The notes below the pieces were generated by a model that worked only from the letters and a program-made list of their open reading frames with translations, had not been told where the DNA came from and ran no database searches. 64,000 bases of DNA from Mongoliibacter ruber (GTDB taxonomy: Bacteria > Bacteroidota > Bacteroidia > Cytophagales > Cyclobacteriaceae), in contig NZ_PVTR01000001.1 in NCBI RefSeq assembly GCF_003003005.1, positions 1 through 64,000 on the forward strand, in the 5' to 3' direction. The position numbers and the translations under genes were made by a program. This document shows, piece after piece, positions 18,052 through 25,780 of the stretch (within the stretch, counting starts at the first letter, position 1; each line of letters opens with the position of its first letter).

Positions 18052-18774
18052 TTAAGCAAAAGTTTTGTGAATAGCTTGCAGGATAGATAGCGCTGCTGGG
18101 TTGTCACCATGAATACATACAGTATCCGCCAGCACAGGAATAGTTTTGCCGGAAACTGTCTTGATACGGCTTTTCTCAATAATCCATTTCAAATGTAAAA
18201 TTACAGCATCTGACGATACAAGTACAGCATTTGGTAAATCTCTGGAAGTCAGGCTACCGTCATCTTGATAACTTCTGTCTGCAAATACTTCACGGAACAC
18301 AGTCACCTCGTATTTTTTCGCCAGCATTTCCATTTCCGATTGTGGTGGACAATATAATGTTGTTCCTTGAAAAGAATCTTTGATAAGCCCAAGAATCAAA
18401 GAAGCTATGGTTTTGTTTTTTGCTGCGAGGTTATACAATGCACCATGTGGCTTGATATGATTCACTTTAAGGCCTTGTTTGGCGGCTATTTCAAAAAACA
18501 GATCCAATTGTGCTTTCAGCGAATTTTTTAATTCATCTTCAGAGATGTCTATTACCTTTCTGCCGAAATTTGCCCTATCGGGAAAAGAGGGGTGTGCACC
18601 GATTTTGACTTGGTGCTGTTTTGCAGACTGAATGGCCTTAAGAATAGAGTTTTCATCTCCGGCATGGCCGCCACAGGCAATATTGCAACTGTCAAGATAG
18701 GGCATGAGAACCTCGTCATTGGTCAACCCTTCACCTAAATCACAATTGATATCGAGTCTCTTCAACATTTCCAC
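18052..18774 (-). CDS. pxpA: 5-oxoprolinase subunit PxpA (LamB/YcsF family)
   Basis: 240 residues, the usual length. The polysaccharide-deacetylase-like barrel signature is clear: DINCDLGEG at the N-terminus, NIACGGHAGDE, KIGAHPSFPDRANFGR and KPHGALYN. First gene of the operon; a 489-base AT-rich spacer lies upstream and probably carries the promoter. The enzyme recycles pyroglutamate formed spontaneously from glutamine or glutamate or from peptide breakdown. Confidence 0.94.
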   Translation of the reverse strand: MEMLKRLDINCDLGEGLTNDEVLMPYLDSCNIACGGHAGDENSILKAIQSAKQHQVKIGAHPSFPDRANFGRKVIDISEDELKNSLKAQLDLFFEIAAKQGLKVNHIKPHGALYNLAAKNKTIASLILGLIKDSFQGTTLYCPPQSEMEMLAKKYEVTVFREVFADRSYQDDGSLTSRDLPNAVLVSSDAVILHLKWIIEKSRIKTVSGKTIPVLADTVCIHGDNPAALSILQAIHKTFA

Positions 18775-19263
18775 TCGCTTAAATTATGGAAAAATCCTTT
18801 TATAGTTTTATCTAAGCTATAAGTTTCAGTGCTTTTATTCAACAAAAAACTACATTACTATCCAGATGACTCTTGTAATGTATGTAAATGTATTTACGCT
18901 TATTTACCATTAACCTTAAAATACAGAATTAATGGTTGTTTTAGGTCGATATCCATAAATATCCAATATCAATAAGTATCAAATACGTATTCAGAGCGGT
19001 CAATATTTGATCACTAATATCATTCCGTAAATGCATATATATGTAAATCCGCTTTCATACCATTAGAATCTATAAACACGAATTAACCTGTGATTTATAA
19101 CCAATATCAATAAATAACTTGGACATGGTGGATCCAACTCGCCTCCCGAAGAGCCATGTATCCACGAGTAAGGGCGGATTAAAAAGGCTAACTTATTTTG
19201 GTTTGCGGTAGAATATCATATACGTATATTGACTAAATTTACATTTTAACATTCTTTTTCAAT
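18775..19263. other. 489-base spacer between divergent pxpA and thioesterase: repeats and a folded GC island
   Basis: No coding frame is convincing. The left part is AT-rich and carries a perfect 13-base direct repeat CCAATATCAATAA at 18963-18975 and 19101-19113, plus related ATATCCA/TATC motifs around 18950-18985. A GC-richer island at 19121-19180 has interlocked complementary pairs: ACATGG (19123) with CCATGT (19154), GTGGAT (19128) with ATCCAC (19160), and CGCC (19140) with GGCG (19173). The first two pairings cross, so they would be a pseudoknot or alternatives. It could be a leader or small RNA; this is inference. Confidence 0.4.
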
Positions 19264-19785
19264 ATGTTTGAATACAATCCAGAAAAACATTATCCAAAAG
19301 AAACAGAGAGCCGCATGGTAATCCGTTTCCAAGACTGTGATCCACTACAGCACCTCAACAATGCCAAATACTTTGATTACTTTTTCAATGCAAGGGAAGA
19401 TCAGGTTCCCAAACTCTACGGAGTCGAAATGTATGACATGATCCAAAAGTACAAAGCGGCTTGGGTAGTCTACAACCATAATATTTCATATGTCAGACCA
19501 GCCAGGGTTGGAGAGTGGATCAGGATCAAAAGCAGAGTATTGTGGTACAATCATAATACTGTTGTCTTGGAATATTATATGACTGATGACAGTGGAGAAG
19601 AATTGAAAACGGTACTTTGGACTACCATGCGATATGTGACCATTAAGGAAGGGAAATCTACCGAGCACCAAGGCGCCATCTTGGATTTTCTGAAAGCGAC
19701 ATCTGAAGATCTTGATATTTCGTCTTTGACTATTGGCCAAAGAGTGAAAGATTTGAAGGGTAAACTTGTAAAAGAGAAGAAGTGA
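19264..19785 (+). CDS. Acyl-CoA thioesterase, hotdog fold (4HBT type)
   Basis: 173 residues. The 4-hydroxybenzoyl-CoA-thioesterase pattern is visible near residue 22: IRFQDCDPLQHLNNAKYFDY, with the catalytic-type Asp followed by HLNN. Then come the long hot-dog helix and strands such as VVYNHNISYVRPARVGE. It hydrolyses acyl-CoA thioesters, chain preference unknown. It is followed immediately by a strong terminator, so it is monocistronic. It may complement the fatty-acid genes 3-6 kb downstream. Confidence 0.87.
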   Translation: MFEYNPEKHYPKETESRMVIRFQDCDPLQHLNNAKYFDYFFNAREDQVPKLYGVEMYDMIQKYKAAWVVYNHNISYVRPARVGEWIRIKSRVLWYNHNTVVLEYYMTDDSGEELKTVLWTTMRYVTIKEGKSTEHQGAILDFLKATSEDLDISSLTIGQRVKDLKGKLVKEKK

Positions 19786-19810
19786 TCGCTTTTGATGCTC
19801 AATAGAGAAC

Positions 19811-19842
19811 AAAACCTGTACGAAACTGTACAGGTTTTTTTT
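19811..19842 (+). terminator. Intrinsic terminator after the thioesterase gene
   Basis: AAAACCTGTAC-GAAACT-GTACAGGTTTTTTTT: an 8-bp stem extended by A/T pairs, a 6-base loop and an eight-base T run, 25 bases after the stop codon. Confidence 0.9.
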
Positions 19843-20163
19843 GGCATTTCCATAAGAGAATTTTGGAACAAAAATTTCCTAAATTAATTTTTCGAAAATC
19901 TGAAGCTTACATGCAACCTTTAGAGGAATATTTTTTGCAAAAAAAGTCCTGATTTTGTCCGATTTTAGAACGGAATTTTGTGTGGGTGTTTCAAGATTGA
20001 TACAGTTTTTTGACTTCAATTTAAATTTTGTAAATAATTGAATAATAGTTTTTTAACATAATATTAAAATCTAAGGTGAGAGATTTTGAATCGAAAGAGA
20101 GTTCAGATTTTTCTGGTACAGAAGATGAAAAGAGGATAGTACCAACTTAAAACAAACACAATT
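19843..20163. other. 321-base AT-rich spacer upstream of the 196-residue exported protein
   Basis: No gene seen. It must hold the promoter of the gene at 20164. Several TTTG/TTTTG motifs occur (for instance 20009-20012 and near 20026) but none has the spacing of a TTTG/TAnnTTTG pair. The length suggests a long untranslated leader or regulated promoter. Confidence 0.4.
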
Positions 20164-20754
20164 ATGAAAACATTAATCACATTAGCATTGGCCGCAAGTA
20201 TGGGACTTGCCAGCCTAGCACACGCTTCAAATGAAAATGCATCCGCACTTTCTTCTGTCACCACAAAAGACAATAAAATAAGCGTCTACCTAAAAGAGGG
20301 TATGGGAAAAGTCAAATTGGCAATTCTTGATGAAGATGGTAAAACACTTCACAGCCAAAGGGTGAAAGTCAAGACTGATATCAAGGTGCCTTATGACCTT
20401 TCTAAGCTTCCATCTGGTGAGTATCATGTATTGATTGAAAGCAATATCAAAGAAAACAATGCGGATTATACCATTTACACGGTAGAAACCAAAGAGGAAC
20501 CAATTGCTTATCCTTTGATGGCGTATGGGAAAAATTTAGATAACTCAGCATTTAAATTGACGGTTATTGGCCTGGAAGAACCAGGAGTCGAGGTTACAAT
20601 CGTAGACAGTAAAGGAAAAGTCTTATTGAAAGAAAGCATCCAAGAACCCAATGCTTTTAAGAAGGTATATAGATTGGAAAACATCAAAACCGAAAATGTA
20701 AGTGTCATTGTAAAAGACCAAAAAGGAAGGGTAAAAAACCTTTATTTTAACTAA
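20164..20754 (+). CDS. Exported protein with two CTD-like beta-sandwich repeats, function unknown
   Basis: 196 residues with a clear signal peptide (cleavage after HASN or AHA). Two related halves follow: residues 33-95 (KVKLAILDEDGKTLHSQ, then LSKLPSGEYHVLIES) and 118-196 (GVEVTIVDSKGKVLLKE, then VSVIVKDQKGRVKNLYF). Both read like the beta-sandwich of T9SS C-terminal domains or DUF3244-type modules (strand, DxxGK turn, strand, LxxGxYxV). There is no separate cargo domain, so it is not a normal T9SS substrate. Monocistronic between a long leader and a terminator. I do not recognise a function. Confidence 0.75.
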   Translation: MKTLITLALAASMGLASLAHASNENASALSSVTTKDNKISVYLKEGMGKVKLAILDEDGKTLHSQRVKVKTDIKVPYDLSKLPSGEYHVLIESNIKENNADYTIYTVETKEEPIAYPLMAYGKNLDNSAFKLTVIGLEEPGVEVTIVDSKGKVLLKESIQEPNAFKKVYRLENIKTENVSVIVKDQKGRVKNLYFN

Positions 20755-20781
20755 TTCAATTACTTATTTAACCACTGCATC

Positions 20782-20817
20782 AAACCCCTTTAGGAATTTT
20801 TCCAAAGGGGTTTTTTC
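20782..20817 (+). terminator. Intrinsic terminator after the 196-residue exported protein
   Basis: AAACCCCTTT … AAAGGGGTTTTTT forms a 10-bp stem with a central loop and a T run, about 28 bases after the stop. Confidence 0.87.
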
Positions 20818-20983
20818 TTTTCGAATATCCAAATTCATTAAATAATGAGTTGGAAAAATATTCAGCAATGGATTTGAGAAGATTTTACGTCACAACTACT
20901 AGAATTATATAAATGGACATATAATACATGATTTTTTTTACATTTTTGAGGGATAAAACAATATTAACTCGTTTCAAGAAAAT

Positions 20984-22525
20984 ATGAATAAACAGCGCAA
21001 CATCAGTTTTTATTTGATTCTCACTGCATTGTTTGCCTTCTCCACAATGGCGATTGCCCAGGAAGAGGTAAACCTTCAGATGATCCATAAGATTAAAAAT
21101 GAAGGAATAGGAAATTCCCAAATCCAAGACCTTTCTCACAATTTGACGGACTATCTTGGCCCAAGACTTTCAGGCTCTTCCAATTTGAGGAAGGCCAGAG
21201 AATGGACCGCTGAGAAATTTAAAGAGTGGGGCCTTTCGAACGTTAGAATTGACTCTTACGGTGATTTTGGTCGTGGCTGGGATGTCAAAAAATCCTATAT
21301 CGCTATGAAAGATCCTTACTATGCCCAAGTAATTGGTTATCCAAAAGCCTGGACTGACGGTACAAATGGTCTGATTGATTCAGAAGTCATGTTGCTTGAA
21401 ATAACCTCTGAGGATGATTTTGATAAGTATAAAGGGCAGTTGAAAGGAAAAGTAGTCATTACTCCAGCCAACTTTAACCACGGCCCAGCTTTCGAACCTG
21501 AAGCAAGAAGGTGGACAGAAGAGCAATTGGAAGAGAGAAAAACTATCAGCATAGGTGGTGGCGGAGGCCGATACACTCCTGAGATGCTTGCTCAACTTAG
21601 GGCGCAACGTGCTTTGGATCAGAAGCTGACCCAGTTTTTGTTGGAAGAAGAAGTAGGCTTGAAACTGACCGGTACTAGAGGTAATTTTGGTACTGTTTTT
21701 CATACGAGAGCTGGATCATTCAGTACAGACAAACTTCCTACCGTGCCGGAAATGGAAATTTCTTCTGAACATCACGGGAGAATTTACCGCTTATTGAAAA
21801 ATGGCAAATCAGTCAAAATTGAAGCTGAAATAGAGGTAGAATGGCTGGATGACGATTATAAAGGATATAATGTCCTTGCTGAAATACCTGGTACGGATAA
21901 AAACCTTAAGCCTGAATTGGTGCTTCTTGGTGCACACTTAGATAGTTGGCATGCAGGGACTGGCGGAAATGATAATTCTGCGGGAGTTGCCGTAATGATG
22001 GAAGCCATCAGAATATTGAAGACCTTGGACTACCAACCAAAGCGTACGATCAGAATTGCACTTTGGGGTGAAGAAGAGCAAGGCTTATTTGGATCGAGAG
22101 GATATGTACAAAAATATGTTGCAGACAGAAGCAGCAAAGAGAAAAAAGCAGAGTGGGATAAAATCTCCGCTTACTACAACTTAGATAACGGTTCTGGAAA
22201 AATCAGGGGAATCTATTTAGAGGGTAACGACATGCTGGTACCTGTTTTTGAAAAATGGTTTGAGCCTTTCCATGGAATGGGAGCAAAAACTATAACAACA
22301 AGAAATACCGGTTCTACTGATCACGTGGCATTCGATGCTGTAGGAGTTCCTGGTTTTCAATTTATCCAAGATCCGATTGATTATGGTAGAGGCTACCATA
22401 CCAATATGGATGTCTATGAAAGAATGCAGCTTTCTGACATGACACAAGCCGCAGTAATTATCGCAGCGATGGTATACAATACGGCCGAAAGGGATGAAAA
22501 ATTACCGAGAAAACCTTGGAATTGA
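20984..22525 (+). CDS. Secreted M28 family metallopeptidase with PA domain
   Basis: 513 residues with signal peptide (ends MAIAQ). A PA (protease-associated) insert covers roughly 130-260. The di-zinc peptidase domain shows the metal ligands in order: His in LLGAHLDSW, Asp in GGNDNSAG, the Glu pair in WGEEEQG, Asp in YNLDNGSG and the final His in GSTDHVAFD. This is the arrangement of aminopeptidases and glutamate-carboxypeptidase-like enzymes. It probably degrades peptides in the periplasm or outside the cell. Monocistronic with a terminator 17 bases after the stop. Confidence 0.93.
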   Translation: MNKQRNISFYLILTALFAFSTMAIAQEEVNLQMIHKIKNEGIGNSQIQDLSHNLTDYLGPRLSGSSNLRKAREWTAEKFKEWGLSNVRIDSYGDFGRGWDVKKSYIAMKDPYYAQVIGYPKAWTDGTNGLIDSEVMLLEITSEDDFDKYKGQLKGKVVITPANFNHGPAFEPEARRWTEEQLEERKTISIGGGGGRYTPEMLAQLRAQRALDQKLTQFLLEEEVGLKLTGTRGNFGTVFHTRAGSFSTDKLPTVPEMEISSEHHGRIYRLLKNGKSVKIEAEIEVEWLDDDYKGYNVLAEIPGTDKNLKPELVLLGAHLDSWHAGTGGNDNSAGVAVMMEAIRILKTLDYQPKRTIRIALWGEEEQGLFGSRGYVQKYVADRSSKEKKAEWDKISAYYNLDNGSGKIRGIYLEGNDMLVPVFEKWFEPFHGMGAKTITTRNTGSTDHVAFDAVGVPGFQFIQDPIDYGRGYHTNMDVYERMQLSDMTQAAVIIAAMVYNTAERDEKLPRKPWN

Positions 22526-22542
22526 GCTCCTAACATCTATTG

Positions 22543-22577
22543 AAAAAAGAGGTCTAGAACATAGGCCTCTTTTTTTT
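22543..22577 (+). terminator. Intrinsic terminator after the M28 peptidase gene
   Basis: AAAAAAGAGGTCTA-GAACA-TAGGCCTCTTTTTTTT: an 8-bp stem with one G-T pair, extended by A/T pairs and ending in a T run. Confidence 0.88.
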
Positions 22578-22692
22578 CGTTACAAAAGAAATATTGGAAT
22601 AGGCGAGTATATTTTGTATATTTCAGGTCAAAATTTATAAAAATATAAGATTGACTTAAGTTTAATTCTGAATAATATAAACCCAAATAAAG

Positions 22693-23853
22693 ATGTATTC
22701 CGTAGTCAGGACAATTTTCAATGAGGAGCATGAAATGTTCCGACAATCTATCAGAGATTTTATAGCACAGGAGATTATACCGTTTAATGCCGAATGGGAA
22801 AAGAATAAAATGGTTTCCCGTGAATCATGGAAAAAATTAGGTGAGAACGGATTTTTGTGCCTCCAAGCCCCGGAAGAATATGGTGGGATGAATATCAGTG
22901 ATTTCCGATACAATGCGATTTTTATTGAGGAGTTGGGACTTTCAGGTTGTTCAGGTCCGGCTATTGGATATCCATTGCACAGCGATATTGTGTTCCCTTA
23001 TATCCTGCATTATGGCACAGAAGAAGCCAAAAAGAAATATGTTCCGGGAATGGTTTCAGGAGATTTGATTTCTGCTGTGGCCATGACAGAACCAGGAGCA
23101 GGATCCGACCTTCAGGCTATAAGGTCTACGGCTGAAGATAAGGGAGATCATTACCTGATCAATGGATCCAAGACATTCATTACCAATGGCTTTTTATCGG
23201 ACGTAGTAGTAGTAGCTGCTAAAACCGATCCAAGCAAAGGAGCAAAAGGCATAAGTCTTTTTATTTTAGATAAAGATATGGAAGGTTTTTCCAAAGGTGT
23301 TCCATTTGAAAAAGTTGGATTACATGCTCAGGATACTTGTGAACTGTTTTTTGAAGATGTAAAAGTGCCAAAAGAAAATCTACTTGGTAAAGTAGGAGAA
23401 GGGTTTAAATACTTGATGACCGAATTGGCACAGGAAAGGCTGATAGTTGGCCTTGCAGCCTTAGCTTTGGGCGAGTCTGCTTTTTTATCTACTATAGATT
23501 ACGTCAAACAAAGAAAAGCATTCGGCAAAAGCATTTCAGATTTCCAGAATACGAGGTTCAAATTGGCAGAAATGGGAGCGAAGTTGGAGCAAGGCAGGAT
23601 ATATGCCGATCAATTGGTACTGCTGCACAATGATAAAAAGGTGGATCCGGCCATGGCTTCTTCAGCAAAATATCTATTGACCGAGCTTCAATGTGAGGTT
23701 TCTGACGAATGTGTGCAGCTTCATGGTGGATATGGCTATATGTGGGAATACCCAGTAGCCAGAGCTTTTGCTGATGCGCGGGTTCAGCGTATCTACGCAG
23801 GAACCAATGAAATCATGAAAGAATTAATAGCTAGAAAATTACTTATAGACTAG
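22693..23853 (+). CDS. Long-chain-type acyl-CoA dehydrogenase
   Basis: 386 residues with the three ACAD parts: N-terminal helices, the beta domain (AMTEPGAGSDLQAIRSTA, then GSKTFITNG), and C-terminal helices with VKQRKAFGK and VQLHGGYGYMWEYP. The usual short-chain catalytic Glu in YEGT is replaced (YAGTNEIMKELIAR), while the alternative Glu of the long-chain/isovaleryl class is present in AQERLIVG. That places the catalytic base on the other helix and points to long-chain or branched substrates. It oxidises acyl-CoA to trans-2-enoyl-CoA in beta-oxidation with ETF as acceptor. Next to fadD, though each gene has its own terminator. Confidence 0.92.
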   Translation: MYSVVRTIFNEEHEMFRQSIRDFIAQEIIPFNAEWEKNKMVSRESWKKLGENGFLCLQAPEEYGGMNISDFRYNAIFIEELGLSGCSGPAIGYPLHSDIVFPYILHYGTEEAKKKYVPGMVSGDLISAVAMTEPGAGSDLQAIRSTAEDKGDHYLINGSKTFITNGFLSDVVVVAAKTDPSKGAKGISLFILDKDMEGFSKGVPFEKVGLHAQDTCELFFEDVKVPKENLLGKVGEGFKYLMTELAQERLIVGLAALALGESAFLSTIDYVKQRKAFGKSISDFQNTRFKLAEMGAKLEQGRIYADQLVLLHNDKKVDPAMASSAKYLLTELQCEVSDECVQLHGGYGYMWEYPVARAFADARVQRIYAGTNEIMKELIARKLLID

Positions 23854-23873
23854 AATCTCTTTTCAATTTTTAC

Positions 23874-23916
23874 AAAAAGGCACTTTTTCTAAACGAGAAA
23901 GTGCCTTTCTTTTTTG
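23874..23916 (+). terminator. Intrinsic terminator after the acyl-CoA dehydrogenase gene
   Basis: AAAGGCACTTT … AAAGTGCCTTT is an 11-bp perfect stem around an 11-base loop, followed by CTTTTTT. The last TTTG of the T run doubles as the -33 box of the next promoter. Confidence 0.88.
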
Positions 23917-23942
23917 AAACAAACATTATTGCTTTATATTTA
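23913..23942 (+). promoter_or_regulatory. Candidate promoter of fadD
   Basis: TTTG at 23913-23916, 18 bases, then TATATTTA at 23935-23942 (7 of 8 with TAnnTTTG). Start of transcription would be near 23949, giving a ~43-base leader. It directly abuts the preceding terminator. Confidence 0.45.
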
Positions 23943-23991
23943 TTAGTGGTAAAAAAGAATATTTAGTCTAAACCCAAAATATATATATCAT

Positions 23992-25665
23992 ATGCAAAAT
24001 TTTCCATGGTTGAAGCATTACCCTAAAGGAGTTGATGCTGAAGTTGATGTGACATCTTATAGTTCGGTTGTCAATCTTTTTGAAGAAAGCGTAAGTAAAT
24101 TTGGAGATGCTATCGCCTACGAGTGCATGGGCAAGGGCATTACTTTTAACGAACTCGACACATACTCACAAAATTTTGCTTCATTTCTGCAAAATGAATT
24201 GAAACTAAACAAGGGAGACAAGGTAGCCATTCAAATGCCCAATTGTCTCCAATATCCTGTTGCACTTTTTGGTATCTTGAGGGCAGGTATGGTCGTGGTG
24301 AATGTGAATCCGCTTTACACAGCTAAAGAAATGAAGCATCAATTTGATGACTCGGGGGCCAAAGCAATTGTGATTGTGGAAAACTTTGCTTACAACCTTG
24401 AGAAAATACAGAAAGACATTCAAGCCAAACATATTATCACTACAGGTTTGGGAGATATGCTTGGAGGCTTGAAAGGCACGATTGTCAACCTGGTAGTAAA
24501 GTATGTGAAAAAGATGGTTCCTTCCTATAATCTTTCAGGAGCACATAGCTGGAAAAAGGCCATGTCCAAGGGTGGTAAAGTTGGCTTCAACAGAGAATGG
24601 CTTAACTTAGAGGATTCAGCATTTTTACAATATACAGGTGGAACAACAGGTGTTTCCAAGGGTGCAGAACTGACGCATGGCAATATTGTAGCCAATATGC
24701 AACAGATATCTGCTTGGATGAAACCAAAGTTGAAGGACAATGAAGAAGTAGTGATCACAGCCTTGCCATTGTACCATATTTTTGCATTGACTGTAAACTG
24801 TCTGGCAATGTTTAAAATAGGAGCGAAAAACGTCCTGATTACCAACCCTAGAGATATGCCAGGTTTTATTAAGGAACTTGGAAAACATAAATTTACGGTG
24901 ATAACGGCAGTGAACACTTTGTTTAATGGATTGATGAATGCAGACGGGTTTAGTGAATTGGATTTCAAATCATTAAAAGTAGCAGTAGGCGGTGGTATGG
25001 CAGTGCAAAAAGCAACTGCAGAAAAGTGGGAAAAAATCACAGGAGTTCCTTTGGCCGAAGGTTATGGCTTGACTGAAACTTCCCCCGTTGCTGTGTGTAA
25101 TCCTATCGACGGAACAGAAAGAATAGGAACGATTGGAGTTCCTTTGCCAAATACAGACGTCAAAGTAATTGATGACGATGGCAATTTACTTCCTGTTGGA
25201 GAAAAGGGAGAATTGTGCATAAAAGGGCCACAAGTCATGAAAGGTTATTGGATGCGACCCGAAGAAACAGAAAAAGTTATGAACGGAGATTGGTTCAAAA
25301 CGGGAGATATAGCAGTCATAGATGAGGATGGATTTGTGAAAATAGTGGATAGGAAAAAGGAAATGATTTTGGTTTCTGGATTCAATGTCTATCCAAATGA
25401 AGTTGAAAACGCCATAGCATCACATCCAAAAGTTTTGGAAACAGGAGTAATTGGAATGCCTGATGACAAATCAACTGAAAAAGTTGTCGCCTATGTAGTT
25501 CCTAAAGATGACTCCGTGACCGAAGATGAAATCATAGCGCATTGTAGAGAAGAACTGACAAATTACAAAGTACCTAGGGAAGTATACTTTACAGATGAAC
25601 TTCCTAAATCAAACGTTGGTAAAATTCTAAGGCGTAAGATCAAAGAAATGCATGAGAAAAAATAG
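23992..25665 (+). CDS. fadD: Long-chain-fatty-acid-CoA ligase
   Basis: 557 residues, as for FadD. All adenylate-forming core motifs are readable: the P-loop YTGGTTGVSKGAELTH (about 215-230), GYGLTETSPV (A5), WFKTGDIAVIDEDG (A7), IVDRKKEMI (A8 hinge) and the C-terminal catalytic lysine motif NVGKILRRK. It activates fatty acids to acyl-CoA with ATP at the inner membrane. It sits between the acyl-CoA dehydrogenase and a GMC oxidoreductase, and has its own terminator. Confidence 0.95.
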   Translation: MQNFPWLKHYPKGVDAEVDVTSYSSVVNLFEESVSKFGDAIAYECMGKGITFNELDTYSQNFASFLQNELKLNKGDKVAIQMPNCLQYPVALFGILRAGMVVVNVNPLYTAKEMKHQFDDSGAKAIVIVENFAYNLEKIQKDIQAKHIITTGLGDMLGGLKGTIVNLVVKYVKKMVPSYNLSGAHSWKKAMSKGGKVGFNREWLNLEDSAFLQYTGGTTGVSKGAELTHGNIVANMQQISAWMKPKLKDNEEVVITALPLYHIFALTVNCLAMFKIGAKNVLITNPRDMPGFIKELGKHKFTVITAVNTLFNGLMNADGFSELDFKSLKVAVGGGMAVQKATAEKWEKITGVPLAEGYGLTETSPVAVCNPIDGTERIGTIGVPLPNTDVKVIDDDGNLLPVGEKGELCIKGPQVMKGYWMRPEETEKVMNGDWFKTGDIAVIDEDGFVKIVDRKKEMILVSGFNVYPNEVENAIASHPKVLETGVIGMPDDKSTEKVVAYVVPKDDSVTEDEIIAHCREELTNYKVPREVYFTDELPKSNVGKILRRKIKEMHEKK

Positions 25666-25696
25666 GTGAAATGCTTATTTATCCAAATTATTAACC

Positions 25697-25730
25697 AAAT
25701 GGATGTCAATATTATTGGCATCCATTTTTT
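25697..25730 (+). terminator. Intrinsic terminator after fadD
   Basis: AAATGGATG … CATCCATTTTTT: a 9-bp stem with a T run, 31 bases after the stop. Confidence 0.82.
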
Positions 25731-25780
25731 ATTTATCGAATTTTAAGTTAATTTTTTTGAAACTTTAAACCCAATTCAAC

